Shown here: one piece after another, positions 1 through 8,029 of the stretch
Layout of the letters: each line of letters starts with the position of its first letter
How positions within the stretch are numbered: position 1 is the stretch's first letter
From: an uncultured Acidimicrobiales bacterium
GTDB lineage: Bacteria > Actinomycetota > Acidimicrobiia > Acidimicrobiales > SZUA-35
Length of the DNA: 45,658 nucleotides
Assembly (NCBI GenBank): GCA_937958015.1
Contig: CALGOA010000008.1
Location: 1 to 45,658, forward strand
Direction: 5' to 3'
The notes under the pieces: model-generated
What the model saw: only the letters and a program-made list of their open reading frames with translations
Databases searched by the model: none
Told to the model about the DNA's origin: nothing
Translations under genes and position numbers: made by a program

Positions 1-1
1 C

Positions 2-163
2 GTGGGCACGAACCCATCCGACGTCTTACTCGGTGGCCCCGGCGACGACACCCTCACCGGCGCACCGGTCGGCGGCATCGTGAATGGCGGCTTCGGGTCG
101 GACCAGTGCCAACAAGCTGGCCCGGCCAGTGCCCCCATCACCGTGATCGACTGCGAGTCATAA
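2..163 (+). CDS. C-terminal end of an RTX-like calcium-binding repeat protein (5' truncated by window edge)
   Basis: An open frame runs in from the left edge (phase starting at base 2) and ends at TAA 161-163, giving the last 53 residues. It contains one glycine/aspartate nonapeptide-like stretch, LLGGPGDDTLTG, which is typical of hemolysin-type (RTX) Ca2+-binding beta-roll repeats, then a degenerate Gly-rich stretch (GGIVNGGFGSDQC) and a short tail ending in DCES. In the family such repeats occur near the C-terminus of secreted proteins and bind Ca2+ outside the cell. Two cysteines near the end could form a disulfide. The rest of the protein lies outside the window, so its catalytic or adhesive role cannot be stated. 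No downstream gene on this strand follows closely. Confidence 0.6.
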   Translation: MGTNPSDVLLGGPGDDTLTGAPVGGIVNGGFGSDQCQQAGPASAPITVIDCES

Positions 164-260
164 ACCCGCCCCAACCGACCAACGTCGCTCTCAACAACCC
201 TCAAACGACCGATTCAATCACTTCACACGGGTTCACCAAGGGCAAGAGCGGTTCACGGTC

Positions 261-304
261 GTTCGCCACGTAGACCCCGAGGCGAGCGCAGGCAAGAAAC
301 ACAG
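261..304. repeat. Diverged direct repeat, copy 1
   Basis: A 44-nt segment starting GTTCGCCAC and containing GAGGCGAGCG and AGGCAA, ending ACAG. It matches the segment at 412-455 in length and at about 34 of 44 positions. It lies in the 286-nt gap between the RTX-like gene end and the PAS/GGDEF gene. The decamer CAGCTCCGTG also occurs twice nearby (302-311 and 332-341). I see no gene in this gap. Confidence 0.45.
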
Positions 305-411
305 CTCCGTGACAGCACGCCAACCGTGAACCAGCTCCGTGCCAACGTGGCCGAAGCGACCCGACCGACTCACACACCACCGAGCCCAGCGAACGGTCCC
401 ACCACGAGCGC

Positions 412-455
412 GTTCGCCACAAGGAACTAGAGGCGAGCGAAGGCAAAAATTACAG
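412..455. repeat. Diverged direct repeat, copy 2
   Basis: The second 44-nt copy of the segment at 261-304, in the same orientation. Its last bases overlap the stop codon of the minus-strand PAS/GGDEF gene (TAA at 452-450). The shared blocks are GTTCGCCAC, GAGGCGAGCG, AGGCAA and ACAG. It may be a remnant of a local duplication or a small dispersed repeat. Confidence 0.45.
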
Positions 456-1292
456 ATGTTCTACTTCGGTGCGGTTGCCGCCGGCGGCGAGGGCTTTTTG
501 GCCGATGGATTCGACCTTGGAGACGATGCGGTCGATCGACGGCGGTTTCGGCCCAATCGTGGCAACCAAGACCGAGGAGGTGAAGCTCACCAGGGTGCTG
601 TCGTATTCAACCGGGAACGAAACCTCGTCTCGGAGCCGGTCGGCGACGGTGGTGAGTTCGTCGGTGTCGGAGTCGCTGACCAATAGTGCGAGGAAGGAAC
701 GGTCATCCATCCGGCCCAGGAGGTCGCTGCCGCGAAGTCGGGTGCCGAGTCGTTCGGCTACCTGGCGGCAGACCTGTTCGCCGGCCCGGGCGCCACGTTC
801 CTCGACGACGGCGTCGAGGTCGTCGATCCAGACAGCGATGAGAGCCATCGGTTGTGCGCCGCTGCGATGCAGGCGACGGTGAAGCTCTTCGAGCACGAAA
901 TAACGATTGGCGAGGCCGGTGATCGAGTCGTGGGTGAGTGCGCCTCGGGCCGCCGCGGAGAACTGGTGTTCCACCTCGGTGCTCCGGGCGGAGACGACGA
1001 CCAGTCGGTCGCTGATGCGACGCATGTTCAACTGGATCGGCTGGAAGTTTGTGGCGAGTCGGATCGAGCAGGCGTCACTCGCCTCCAAACGGTCGAGCGT
1101 CTGGATCAAGGCGTCCTGTTGTTCAGGGACGACAAGATCGGCCAGGGGGACGCCGGTGAGGCGAGCGCGAGGGATACCAAAGAGTCCCGGCAGGTCGGCG
1201 TTGACCGCCTTCACTTCGTTTCCGTCGAGAATCATCGCCGCGCCGGGCACACAGCGCAGCAGCGCAGTTAGCCATTCTGGGTCATCAACCAT
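450..1292 (-). CDS. PAS / degenerate GGDEF-domain protein
   Basis: 280 aa. The N-terminal part (about 1-110) reads as a PAS-like sensor domain (AAMILDGNEVKAVNADLPGL, then LTGVPLADLV). The C-terminal part (about 118-275) is a GGDEF fold, recognised from DSITGLANRYFVLEELHRRL and the LGRM...F strand. The signature itself is lost: at residues 196-200, where an active diguanylate cyclase has GG(D/E)EF, the sequence is DDRSF. This protein therefore probably does not make cyclic di-GMP and may be a sensory or scaffold pseudo-enzyme. There is no membrane segment. It lies downstream of the membrane-protein gene on the same strand, with a 95-nt gap that contains a short GC-rich hairpin. ATG start. Confidence 0.8.
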   Translation of the reverse strand: MVDDPEWLTALLRCVPGAAMILDGNEVKAVNADLPGLFGIPRARLTGVPLADLVVPEQQDALIQTLDRLEASDACSIRLATNFQPIQLNMRRISDRLVVVSARSTEVEHQFSAAARGALTHDSITGLANRYFVLEELHRRLHRSGAQPMALIAVWIDDLDAVVEERGARAGEQVCRQVAERLGTRLRGSDLLGRMDDRSFLALLVSDSDTDELTTVADRLRDEVSFPVEYDSTLVSFTSSVLVATIGPKPPSIDRIVSKVESIGQKALAAGGNRTEVEHL

Positions 1293-1387
1293 TACACGTT
1301 CCCTTCACCCGGTCCATGGTGGAGACTCCTGCGGGGGCCTGACAGTGGAGACTCGCCCGTACCCATGGGCGGTCCGGCCCATTTCGC

Positions 1388-1891
1388 CTAGGGTTCATCG
1401 ATTCGCAGTCCGCAGAGGCTCCAGAGGGACTCTGTGGAAGCGCCGCCGTAGACGAGTTCGGCCCGAACCGGGTTGTCCGATGGGCCACCGAGGTCGACCC
1501 AGCCGCGGATCAGCACGATCTGGTCGATCTCGAAACTTGTACCGCGCAGTTGCACCAGTCCGTGGTCGCGATATCCGTCGAAGAACGGTTCGAATCCGTT
1601 GCGGAAATCGCTGGCTTCGAAGTCGATACAGGCCTGATCGAAACGGGCGAATGCGTCATCCCATCGTCCGTCGCCCATGTCGGTCAACACCGCATCGACG
1701 AGTTCGAGGGCATCGTCGGCCTCGGTGGGTTCGGAGGTCGGTCGATACTGCCAGGCAGCAGCGCCGATGACCCCCACCAACAGAGTTGCGATGGCGACGA
1801 TTACCACGACGGCTCGACGATTCGGGCGCGGGTCTTCGGGAGGTGCCTCAGATTCGGGAATTTGGGGCGGAACCCAGGCCGGTAGAGCCAT
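1388..1891 (-). CDS. Single-pass membrane protein of unknown function
   Basis: 167 aa. A proline-rich cytoplasmic N-terminus (about 1-25) is followed by one transmembrane helix (about 27-47, AVVVIVAIATLLVGVIGAAAW) and an acidic extracytoplasmic domain of about 115 residues. The domain contains ADDALELVDAVLTDMGDGRWDD-like helices and two cysteines. The overall look (a helix of 'small average size, one trip of about 20 residues ... F ... L') is reminiscent of the NTF2-like/DUF4878 domains found behind a TM helix in many actinobacteria, but I cannot assign it firmly. It starts 37 nt after the mycothione reductase stop on the same strand and is probably cotranscribed with it. Confidence 0.7.
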   Translation of the reverse strand: MALPAWVPPQIPESEAPPEDPRPNRRAVVVIVAIATLLVGVIGAAAWQYRPTSEPTEADDALELVDAVLTDMGDGRWDDAFARFDQACIDFEASDFRNGFEPFFDGYRDHGLVQLRGTSFEIDQIVLIRGWVDLGGPSDNPVRAELVYGGASTESLWSLCGLRIDEP

Positions 1892-1928
1892 GCCCGGTTG
1901 TCGACGGGAACGGGTCTGGGCTTGAGGG

Positions 1929-3350
1929 TCAACTTAGGTGGGCAAGGCCCTCCAGCAGTGCGTTTTCGACCACCTCGGTGAGTGCGGGGTGTATGTAGTA
2001 CACCGAGTCGGTGATCTGCGCCGCACTCTGGCCCAGGGCCTTCGCCTGAATGAGCGGCTGAAGCAGTGAGGCGGCTTGTGGTCCGATGATGTGGGCGCCC
2101 AGAATCATGCCGTCGCGATCGAGCAACACCTTGGCGAAGCTTTCGTGGTCCTCGAGAGCCCATCCGTAGGCGGTCCCGGCGTAGTCGCGGTGACCCACTA
2201 CGTAGTCGACACCCTTGGCCTGCAATTGTTGTTCGGTCGCCCCGACTGAAGCGACCTGCGGATGGGAGAAGACCGCGGCGGGAACCGAGCTGTGATCGAC
2301 CTCGACCCGCGAGGAGTCGCCAGCCTTGCTCCGGAGGATGTTGGCGAACGCAACCTTCGCTTCAGCGTTGGCGACGTGTTTCAGCTGAAACTCGTTGGTC
2401 ACATCACCGACCGCCCAGACGCCCGGCGCCTTTGTGGCCATGGTGAGATCGGCGTCGATCCGACCGAAACGGTTGATCTCGAGCCCACCCGCCTCAACGG
2501 CCAGGGTGTCGGCGTTGGGGGTTCGACCGATAGCGATCAGTATCTCGTCGACGGTCGTGACGGTGGAACCATCGGCGTGAACGATCTCAATTCCGTCGGG
2601 CCCCTGCGTGATGCTGGTGGGGACGTTGTTGAGCTGAAGGTCAACCCGGTGGGAAAAGACCTTGGTGAAGCGATCGGCGATTGCGTGGTCCTGGGACCGC
2701 AACATGACACCCGATCGGTTGAACATCGTGACCTCGGACCCCAGGCCGGAGAACACGTGGCCCATCTCGGCTGCGATGTAACCGGCGCCGAGGATGGCCA
2801 GCCGTCGGGGCAGGTCGTCGAGGCGCATGATCGTGTCGCTGGTGTGGAAATCGACCGAGTCGAGCCCGGGGATCTCAGGAATCATCGGTCGGGAGCCGGT
2901 GGCGAGCAGCACCCGGTCGGCACTTATTTCAACCGGTTCGGATCCATCGTTCATCGTGACGGTGAATCGTCGATCGCTCACGAACTGGGCGGTCCCGCGA
3001 AACAGGGTGAGCCCCTCGGTCCCGGTGGCCCGATATTCCTCGCCGCCTTCGCTGATCGCGTCGATACGACCGAAGATCCGATCCCGGAGGGCGGGCCAAT
3101 CGACGCCGTTGAACGATGTGGTGAGGTTCAGTTCCGATTGGCTCGCTTCCACCGCCCGGTCAGCTGGCAGCACGAACATCTTTGACGGGATGCACCCGAC
3201 GTTTAGGCAGGTGCCGCCGAAGACTCCACGTTCGACAAGTGCGATCTTCCAGCCCGCCATCGATTCGGGAATGCTGTTGCCGGACCCGCTGCCGACGATG
3301 ATCAGGTCGAAGTGTTGCGGAGCGGGATTCTGGTGGGTGAGATCGGTCAT
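1929..3350 (-). CDS. mtr: Mycothione reductase
   Basis: 473 aa, flavoprotein disulfide reductase family. The N-terminal FAD-binding GSGSGN motif (about 20-25) and FGGTCLNVGCIPSK (redox Cys48/Cys53) are present. The NAD(P)H-binding GAGYIAAEMGHV segment lies mid-protein, and the C-terminal HPALTE supplies the His-Glu pair. Features that point to mycothione reductase over lipoamide dehydrogenase are GSGSGNSI near the start, IPSKMFV after the active site, and RDRIFGRIDAISEGGEEYR. It would reduce mycothiol disulfide with NADPH in the cytosol. The start ATG overlaps the stop of the DUF983 gene by 4 nt (ATGA), so translation is probably coupled. The N-terminus is about 12 residues longer than usual for the family. 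Confidence 0.9.
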   Translation of the reverse strand: MTDLTHQNPAPQHFDLIIVGSGSGNSIPESMAGWKIALVERGVFGGTCLNVGCIPSKMFVLPADRAVEASQSELNLTTSFNGVDWPALRDRIFGRIDAISEGGEEYRATGTEGLTLFRGTAQFVSDRRFTVTMNDGSEPVEISADRVLLATGSRPMIPEIPGLDSVDFHTSDTIMRLDDLPRRLAILGAGYIAAEMGHVFSGLGSEVTMFNRSGVMLRSQDHAIADRFTKVFSHRVDLQLNNVPTSITQGPDGIEIVHADGSTVTTVDEILIAIGRTPNADTLAVEAGGLEINRFGRIDADLTMATKAPGVWAVGDVTNEFQLKHVANAEAKVAFANILRSKAGDSSRVEVDHSSVPAAVFSHPQVASVGATEQQLQAKGVDYVVGHRDYAGTAYGWALEDHESFAKVLLDRDGMILGAHIIGPQAASLLQPLIQAKALGQSAAQITDSVYYIHPALTEVVENALLEGLAHLS

Positions 3351-3880
3351 TGGTCCTCGTTCGGTAGAGCTTCAGATGTAAGGGCATCGCCGTCTCCGGT
3401 ATTCCCATCGATCGGCGGAACGAACGATGGATCCACAACTGTCCAGTCCACTTCATGAGCCTCCAGCGGGCGCATGGAGAGGTCAATGGCGGTCCAAAAC
3501 GTTCGGGTGAAGGGGTCGATCAGGGGAGGCACGGTGACGGCCACGATCATCAGGAAGACCGTCACGGCCCATCGGGACACCTCGGAGTTGAGGAGCACCA
3601 CGAGGCCCACGATCAGCAGCAACAGCAACGTTGCAAACGTCACTATCGTGTTCATGCCGATCGCACCTATCCAGTGCCCCTCGATGCGTTCGAACTTCAG
3701 GCCACAGCGGGGGCATCGCTCACTGATCGTGAACCACCGACGAAACAGGCCGCCCTGACCGCAGGCGGGGCACTTCTTACGCAGCCCTCGACCGAGCATG
3801 GTGGGAATCCGGGGCCCGGGTCGAACGTGGCGTGGTTCGGGTGTCTGATGAGGTTTGGGTTGCCACTCGGCGTGGCTCAT
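3347..3880 (-). CDS. DUF983 family zinc-ribbon membrane protein
   Basis: 177 aa. Two CxxC pairs (KKCPACGQGGLFRRWF and ERCPRCGLKFER, about residues 37-65) form the zinc-ribbon-like motif that defines DUF983. Two hydrophobic segments follow (about 73-100 and 105-128), then a charged C-terminal tail. The biochemical role of DUF983 proteins is not established. It overlaps the aminotransferase stop and the mycothione reductase start by 4 nt each, in a tightly coupled three-gene run on the minus strand. Confidence 0.85.
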   Translation of the reverse strand: MSHAEWQPKPHQTPEPRHVRPGPRIPTMLGRGLRKKCPACGQGGLFRRWFTISERCPRCGLKFERIEGHWIGAIGMNTIVTFATLLLLLIVGLVVLLNSEVSRWAVTVFLMIVAVTVPPLIDPFTRTFWTAIDLSMRPLEAHEVDWTVVDPSFVPPIDGNTGDGDALTSEALPNEDQ

Positions 3881-5037
3881 CGCATGCTCCCGGTCCAGCT
3901 GACGATGCGACGGCCAGCCTCGTCAATCTCGTCAGCCGAACCCGCGAACGAGATCCGCACGAAGTCCTCTCCGCGTTGTGGATCGAAGTCGATCCCGGGC
4001 GTCACGGCGATGTCGATCTCCTGCAGCCACCGGTGGCACAACTCGGTCGCTGGTATTCCTAGGTGGGCGATGTCGACCCACACGTAGAAGGCGCCTTCGG
4101 CGGGAGCGATGTTCTTGAACCCGGCGTCGCCGAGTGCGGCGAGGATCGAGTCACGATTGCGGTGGTACCTCGCCACATTGGCTTCGCACTCGTCGGTTTG
4201 ATCAAATGCCGCAATGCCAGCCCGCTGACTGAGGGTGGGAGCAGAGATGGTGAGGTTCTGGGCGAGACGCTCGATGACCGGCACCAACGGCGCTGGCGCC
4301 ACCAGCCATCCCAAGCGCCATCCGGTCATGCTGAAGTACTTGGAGAAGCTGTTGAAGACGATGACTTGTGGATCCAGTGCCAGAGCGGTGGGTGTCTCAA
4401 CCCCAAAGGTCAGTCCGTGGTAGATCTCGTCGACCACAACCGGGACGTTTCGTTCGCGAGCCCACTCGAGAAGTGGCGTGAGGTGTTCGGGTCCGAGGAC
4501 CACCCCGGTGGGATTGCTGGGCGAGGCGAGGACGAGGCCATCGAGATGACCCGCACCGTCGAGGTGTTCCACGGTGGGCCGGAAACCCGTCGAGCCGTCG
4601 ACCGGAATCGGCACCGGTTCGATGCCGAACGCATGAAGGTCGTTGCGGTAACACGGGTAGCCGGGCTCGATAACCCCGACCCGCTGGCCGGCGTCCCAGA
4701 GGGCGAGGAAGGCCAAGACGCAGCTGCCCGACGCACCGGTGGTAACGACGATGCGCGCCGCATCGATGCCAACTCCGTACCGTTCGAGGTACCACCCCGC
4801 AATGCGCTCTCTGAGTTCGGGCAGCCCGAGGGCTGATGTGTAACCGAGCACGTCGGAATCGAGTGCCCCATGGGCGGCCTCGATCACACCCTTGGGAGCA
4901 GCGGTGGACGGTTGTCCAACTTCGAGATGGATGACGGTGTGGCCGTCCATCTCGTGGGAAGCGGCGGCCGCCATCGTTTCCATCACATGGAACGGGGCGA
5001 TGTTGCCGCGTTCAGAACGCGGAAGGGGACGAGTCAC
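3877..5037 (-). CDS. Class I/II PLP-dependent aminotransferase
   Basis: 386 aa from the GTG at 5037 (VTRPLPRSERGN). Fold type I aminotransferase: EVGQPSTAAPKGV near the start, TTGASGSC for cofactor phosphate binding, ASPSNPTG, VDEIYHGL (Asp that pairs with the pyridine N), and NSFSKYFSMTGWRLGW with the PLP lysine. Near the C-terminus RISFAG provides the substrate-carboxylate Arg. It resembles aspartate/branched aminotransferases of actinobacteria, but the substrate cannot be read from sequence. The frame is open to 5247, but that extension runs through an intrinsic terminator and a structured RNA, so I reject it. A TACGAT hexamer 8 nt upstream of the GTG could be a -10 box for a leaderless transcript. 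Confidence 0.88.
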   Translation of the reverse strand: MTRPLPRSERGNIAPFHVMETMAAAASHEMDGHTVIHLEVGQPSTAAPKGVIEAAHGALDSDVLGYTSALGLPELRERIAGWYLERYGVGIDAARIVVTTGASGSCVLAFLALWDAGQRVGVIEPGYPCYRNDLHAFGIEPVPIPVDGSTGFRPTVEHLDGAGHLDGLVLASPSNPTGVVLGPEHLTPLLEWARERNVPVVVDEIYHGLTFGVETPTALALDPQVIVFNSFSKYFSMTGWRLGWLVAPAPLVPVIERLAQNLTISAPTLSQRAGIAAFDQTDECEANVARYHRNRDSILAALGDAGFKNIAPAEGAFYVWVDIAHLGIPATELCHRWLQEIDIAVTPGIDFDPQRGEDFVRISFAGSADEIDEAGRRIVSWTGSMR

Positions 5038-5079
5038 ATGCCCATCGTAGGAACAAAGGTCCACCGCCGGGATCACCGG

Positions 5080-5118
5080 AAAATGAATGAAGGCCCCCAC
5101 CCAAAGGTGAGGGCCTTC
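5080..5118 (-). terminator. Intrinsic terminator upstream of the aminotransferase gene
   Basis: On the minus strand GAAGGCCC-T-CACC pairs with GGTG-G-GGGCCTTC around a TTTG loop: 12 base pairs with one mismatch. ATTCATTTT follows directly as the U-rich tract. It ends the structured RNA candidate 5119-5300 and lies 42 nt before the aminotransferase start. It is either the end of a small RNA or an attenuator. Confidence 0.75.
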
Positions 5119-5300
5119 GTAGCGAGAACGTGATTCGTAGAGTTCGGCTGCCGCTGCCCGCCAGTGGCTATGCCGAGAATCAGTTCCCGGTACCCGCAGT
5201 AGTAAGTGAATCGCGAGTTGTGGCTGGTCGCAATAGGCCGGTTGCACCAGCCCACGTGGGCATCTAGGTCAGGCGTCACACCTGAGACTGGCCCGCAGGA
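5119..5300 (-). ncRNA. Candidate structured RNA or attenuation leader
   Basis: About 180 nt between the dehydrogenase stop (5304) and the terminator. Visible structure: TCAGGTGTGACGCCTGA (5269-5285), a 12-bp palindrome GCCCACGTGGGC (5250-5261), an 11-bp stem with one bulge at 5222-5252 (GGCTGGT.GCAA against TTGC.ACCAGCC), and GCCaCTGgcgggCAGcGGC. A 27-codon ORF (5263-5180) starting MPTWAGATG and rich in Thr (7 of 27) lies inside it. The layout (structured region, intrinsic terminator, gene) fits a riboswitch, a peptide attenuator or a free small RNA. I do not recognise a known family; T-box, SAM, cobalamin, SRP and tmRNA signatures are absent. Confidence 0.4.
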
Positions 5301-5303
5301 CGG

Positions 5304-6167
5304 TCAGTCGAGCAGTTTGATCAGGCTGCTGGTGTCCCACCGGTTTCCGCCCTGGGCTTGAATCTGGGCATACAGCTGATCCACCAGGGCCGCCACGGGG
5401 ACCGATGCCCCCAGAGAGTGGGCCTGATCGATGGCAATCCGCAGATCTTTGCGCATCCAGTCAACGGCGAATCCAAAGTCGAATTCATCGGCCACCATGG
5501 TCCGACCACGGTTGTCCATCTGCCACGAACCTGCCGCACCCTTGGAGATCGTGTCCAACACGATGTCCATATCAAGACCTGCTTTGACACCCAGAGCAAT
5601 CCCTTCGCTCAAGCCCTGGAGCAGGCCGGCGATCGACAGCTGGTTGACCATCTTGCATAGCTGGCCTGAGCCTGCACCACCGATTCTGGTGACCGCCACC
5701 GCAAAGGCATCGATCACCGGCGCAACGGCGTCGAAGTGTTCGACTTCGCCGCCACACATCACGGTGAGTTTTCCGTTCTGAGCGCCCGCCTCGCCGCCCG
5801 AGACGGGGGCGTCCACGAACCCAAATCCTCGTTGATCACACGTGGCGTCGAGAACACGGGCAAGGTCGGCCGAGGCGGTGGTGTGGTCCACAAGGATCGC
5901 GCCCGGTTTCATCCCCTCAAGCGCTCCGTCGTCGCCGAATACGACCGCGCGGACATCGTCATCGGCTCCCACGATCGTGATCACAATCTCGGCGCCTACC
6001 GCTGACTCCCTGGGGGTTGGCGCGGTCGATCCCCCGTACTCAGCCGCCCACGCATCGGCCTTGGCCGAGGTTCGGTTGTAGACGGTGACCGAGTGGCCAG
6101 CGTTTTGAAGATGCCCCGCCATCGGATAACCCATGACGCCGAGACCAATGAACCCAATGGATGCCAT
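5304..6167 (-). CDS. 3-hydroxyisobutyrate / beta-hydroxyacid dehydrogenase family protein
   Basis: 287 aa from ATG 6167 ([18 protein letters not shown]), which matches the usual family length. The frame is open further upstream but only as low-complexity Arg/Gly-rich sequence. Domains: N-terminal Rossmann NAD(P) domain with GxGxMG (residues 6-11), then DAPVSGGEAGAQNGKL substrate motif, GSGQLCKMVNQ with the catalytic Lys, and a C-terminal all-alpha domain with DNRG and WMRKDL. Family members reduce or oxidise 3-hydroxy acids such as 3-hydroxyisobutyrate or tartronate semialdehyde; the exact substrate is unknown. Its 5' end overlaps the reported long frame of the divergent Thr-rich protein. Confidence 0.88.
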   Translation of the reverse strand: MASIGFIGLGVMGYPMAGHLQNAGHSVTVYNRTSAKADAWAAEYGGSTAPTPRESAVGAEIVITIVGADDDVRAVVFGDDGALEGMKPGAILVDHTTASADLARVLDATCDQRGFGFVDAPVSGGEAGAQNGKLTVMCGGEVEHFDAVAPVIDAFAVAVTRIGGAGSGQLCKMVNQLSIAGLLQGLSEGIALGVKAGLDMDIVLDTISKGAAGSWQMDNRGRTMVADEFDFGFAVDWMRKDLRIAIDQAHSLGASVPVAALVDQLYAQIQAQGGNRWDTSSLIKLLD

Positions 6168-6731
6168 GGCAGCACCGTAGCTGCGGCCTACTGTGGGGCG
6201 GTCGATCGAATCAACCTCGCCCTCGGGGCGCTCGCTGTGGCCCTTGGTGCTGCGATTCTGGCCGTCCTGTTCGTGGGGACCGGTGACTCGGGTTCCGCCG
6301 CGCCGCCCGTTACCACGTCGGCCGAGACCACAACTGCGCCCACGACGTCGGCTCCAACGACAACCGCGGAGACGACCACCACCATCGCCGGTCAACCCAC
6401 CACCACGTTCACGGTTCCCGACACCCTCATCGGAGACTGGTCGAACGGCAACGACTCTGCGCGGGCAACCTTTGAAGGGCTCGAGATCACCAGCCTTTCC
6501 TACAGCGACGACTCCCGACAGGTTCTGCTTGCCGAACCGGCGAAGCTGGCGGCGGTCCCTTCCAAGACCCTGCCGGTTCAGGCGGTGCTGCTGGTGCAGG
6601 TGGCCGAGGGCGACGTGGTGACCGCTCCCCAACCGGTGATTGCCGAGTTGATCGGCGGCGATGCCGGGTTGCTGGTGACGCTGTTCGTAGATGGCGCCGA
6701 GGTGACTTTCTCCCTGCTACCCGGCCCTTGA
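6093..6731 (+). CDS. Membrane-anchored protein with Thr-rich linker (start uncertain)
   Basis: Up to 212 aa. A hydrophobic helix ([21 protein letters not shown]) is followed by a Thr/Ala/Pro-rich linker of about 45 residues with runs such as TTTAETTTT, then a domain of about 110 residues beginning DTLIGDW and ending LLPGP. This is an exported, membrane-anchored envelope protein of unknown function. The start is unclear: in-frame ATGs at 6093 and 6111 overlap the divergent dehydrogenase gene (start 6167), and no ATG, GTG or TTG lies between 6114 and the hydrophobic helix. A rare start codon near 6210 or a real divergent overlap are both possible. Confidence 0.65.
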   Translation: MASVLKMPRHRITHDAETNEPNGCHGSTVAAAYCGAVDRINLALGALAVALGAAILAVLFVGTGDSGSAAPPVTTSAETTTAPTTSAPTTTAETTTTIAGQPTTTFTVPDTLIGDWSNGNDSARATFEGLEITSLSYSDDSRQVLLAEPAKLAAVPSKTLPVQAVLLVQVAEGDVVTAPQPVIAELIGGDAGLLVTLFVDGAEVTFSLLPGP

Positions 6732-6768
6732 GAATGACATTTGGCTGGTCATCGGCCAAGATACAGGC

Positions 6769-8025
6769 GTGACCGATCTCAGTCCCATGTTCGATCTCGG
6801 CTCCCGCCCTCAGGTGCTGTCCATCGTCCTCGCCGGCGGCGAAGGCAAACGATTGATGCCCCTCACCGAGGATCGAGCGAAACCGGCGGTTCCATTTGGT
6901 GGCCCGTATCGGCTCATCGACTTCGCTCTGTCCAACCTGGTCAACGGTGGTTATCGCAAGATCGTGGTGCTGACCCAATACAAGAGCCACTCGCTCGACG
7001 TGCACGTCAGCCGCACCTGGCGCCTCTCCACCTTCCTCGGCAACTACGTCAGCTCGGTTCCAGCCCAGATGCGTCGGGGTCGGGAATGGTTCCGGGGCAG
7101 TGCCGACGCACTGTTCCAGAACATGAACCTCATCGACGATGAGAAACCCCAATACATCTTCGTCTTCGGCGCCGATCACATCTATCGGATGGATCCACGT
7201 CAGATGCTGGACCAGCACATCCGCAGCGGTTCAGGTGTCACGGTGGCGGGTCTTCGGGTCGACCGGTCCGAAGCCAGCGCCTTCGGCGTGATCGACAAGG
7301 AAGCAGACTCGAACCGGATCAAGCAGTTTCTGGAAAAGCCCACCGATCCACCGGGATTAGCGGACGACCCGGATCGGGTTCTGGCATCGATGGGCAACTA
7401 TGTGTTCGACACCGAGGTGCTGATCGACGCACTGAACGCCGACGCCGGTGATCCCGACTCTTCCCGCGACATGGGTGGCGACATCATTCCGCGGCTGGTG
7501 AACGAGGGTTCGGCCGATGTCTACGACTACACCACCAATGTGGTGCCAGGTGACGCCGAAGTGCAGAGGGGTTACTGGCGTGACGTCGGAACCCTCGACG
7601 CCTACTTCGACGCCCACATGGACCTGGTCCAGCCGCTCCCCGCCTTTAGCCTGTACAACCAACAGTGGCCCATCTTCACCCACGGCCGTTCGTTGCCACC
7701 CGCCAAGTTGGTCCGCGACGGCGTGCGATCGCCCGACGTCTACAACACCGTCGTTTCAAACGGTGCGATCCTGAGCGGCTGCACCGTTTACGAATCGGTC
7801 GTGGCCCCGAACGCTCGGGTCGAACGGGACGCCACGTTGGAGGGCACGATCCTCTTCGACGACGTGAATATCGGGGCCGGCGCCCAGATCAAGAACACGA
7901 TCATCGACAAGAATGTTCAGGTTCCTCCCGGTACCCGAATCGGCTTCGACATCGAAGAGGACCGTGCCCGCTTCACCGTGTCCGAGGGCGGAATCGTGGC
8001 GGTCCCGAAGAACTACCGCTTCTAA
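6769..8025 (+). CDS. glgC: Glucose-1-phosphate adenylyltransferase
   Basis: 418 aa from GTG 6769. It makes ADP-glucose from glucose-1-phosphate and ATP, the first committed step of bacterial glycogen synthesis. The N-terminal nucleotidyltransferase domain has [20 protein letters not shown] and [26 protein letters not shown] carries the metal-binding Asp, and FLEKP the substrate motif. The C-terminal left-handed beta-helix (about 300-418) has hexapeptide-like repeats. Length fits the family (about 405-430). The gene converges on glgA with only 4 nt between the stop codons and no visible terminator. Confidence 0.95.
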   Translation: MTDLSPMFDLGSRPQVLSIVLAGGEGKRLMPLTEDRAKPAVPFGGPYRLIDFALSNLVNGGYRKIVVLTQYKSHSLDVHVSRTWRLSTFLGNYVSSVPAQMRRGREWFRGSADALFQNMNLIDDEKPQYIFVFGADHIYRMDPRQMLDQHIRSGSGVTVAGLRVDRSEASAFGVIDKEADSNRIKQFLEKPTDPPGLADDPDRVLASMGNYVFDTEVLIDALNADAGDPDSSRDMGGDIIPRLVNEGSADVYDYTTNVVPGDAEVQRGYWRDVGTLDAYFDAHMDLVQPLPAFSLYNQQWPIFTHGRSLPPAKLVRDGVRSPDVYNTVVSNGAILSGCTVYESVVAPNARVERDATLEGTILFDDVNIGAGAQIKNTIIDKNVQVPPGTRIGFDIEEDRARFTVSEGGIVAVPKNYRF

Positions 8026-8029
8026 CCCA

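Noticed and set aside
5038-5247. 70-residue N-terminal extension of the aminotransferase
   Set aside because: It would read through a strong intrinsic terminator and structured RNA, has no aminotransferase similarity, and the family N-terminus begins at the GTG 5037.
5119-5300. 6S RNA identity for the structured RNA
   Set aside because: A short GCGGGCCAGTC match to the E. coli 6S sequence and the similar length are suggestive, but the ends do not pair into a closing stem, so I leave it unassigned.
5304-6632. 442-aa form of the dehydrogenase
   Set aside because: The extra 155 residues are Arg/Gly-rich shadow of the divergent Thr-rich gene; the Rossmann start is at ATG 6167.
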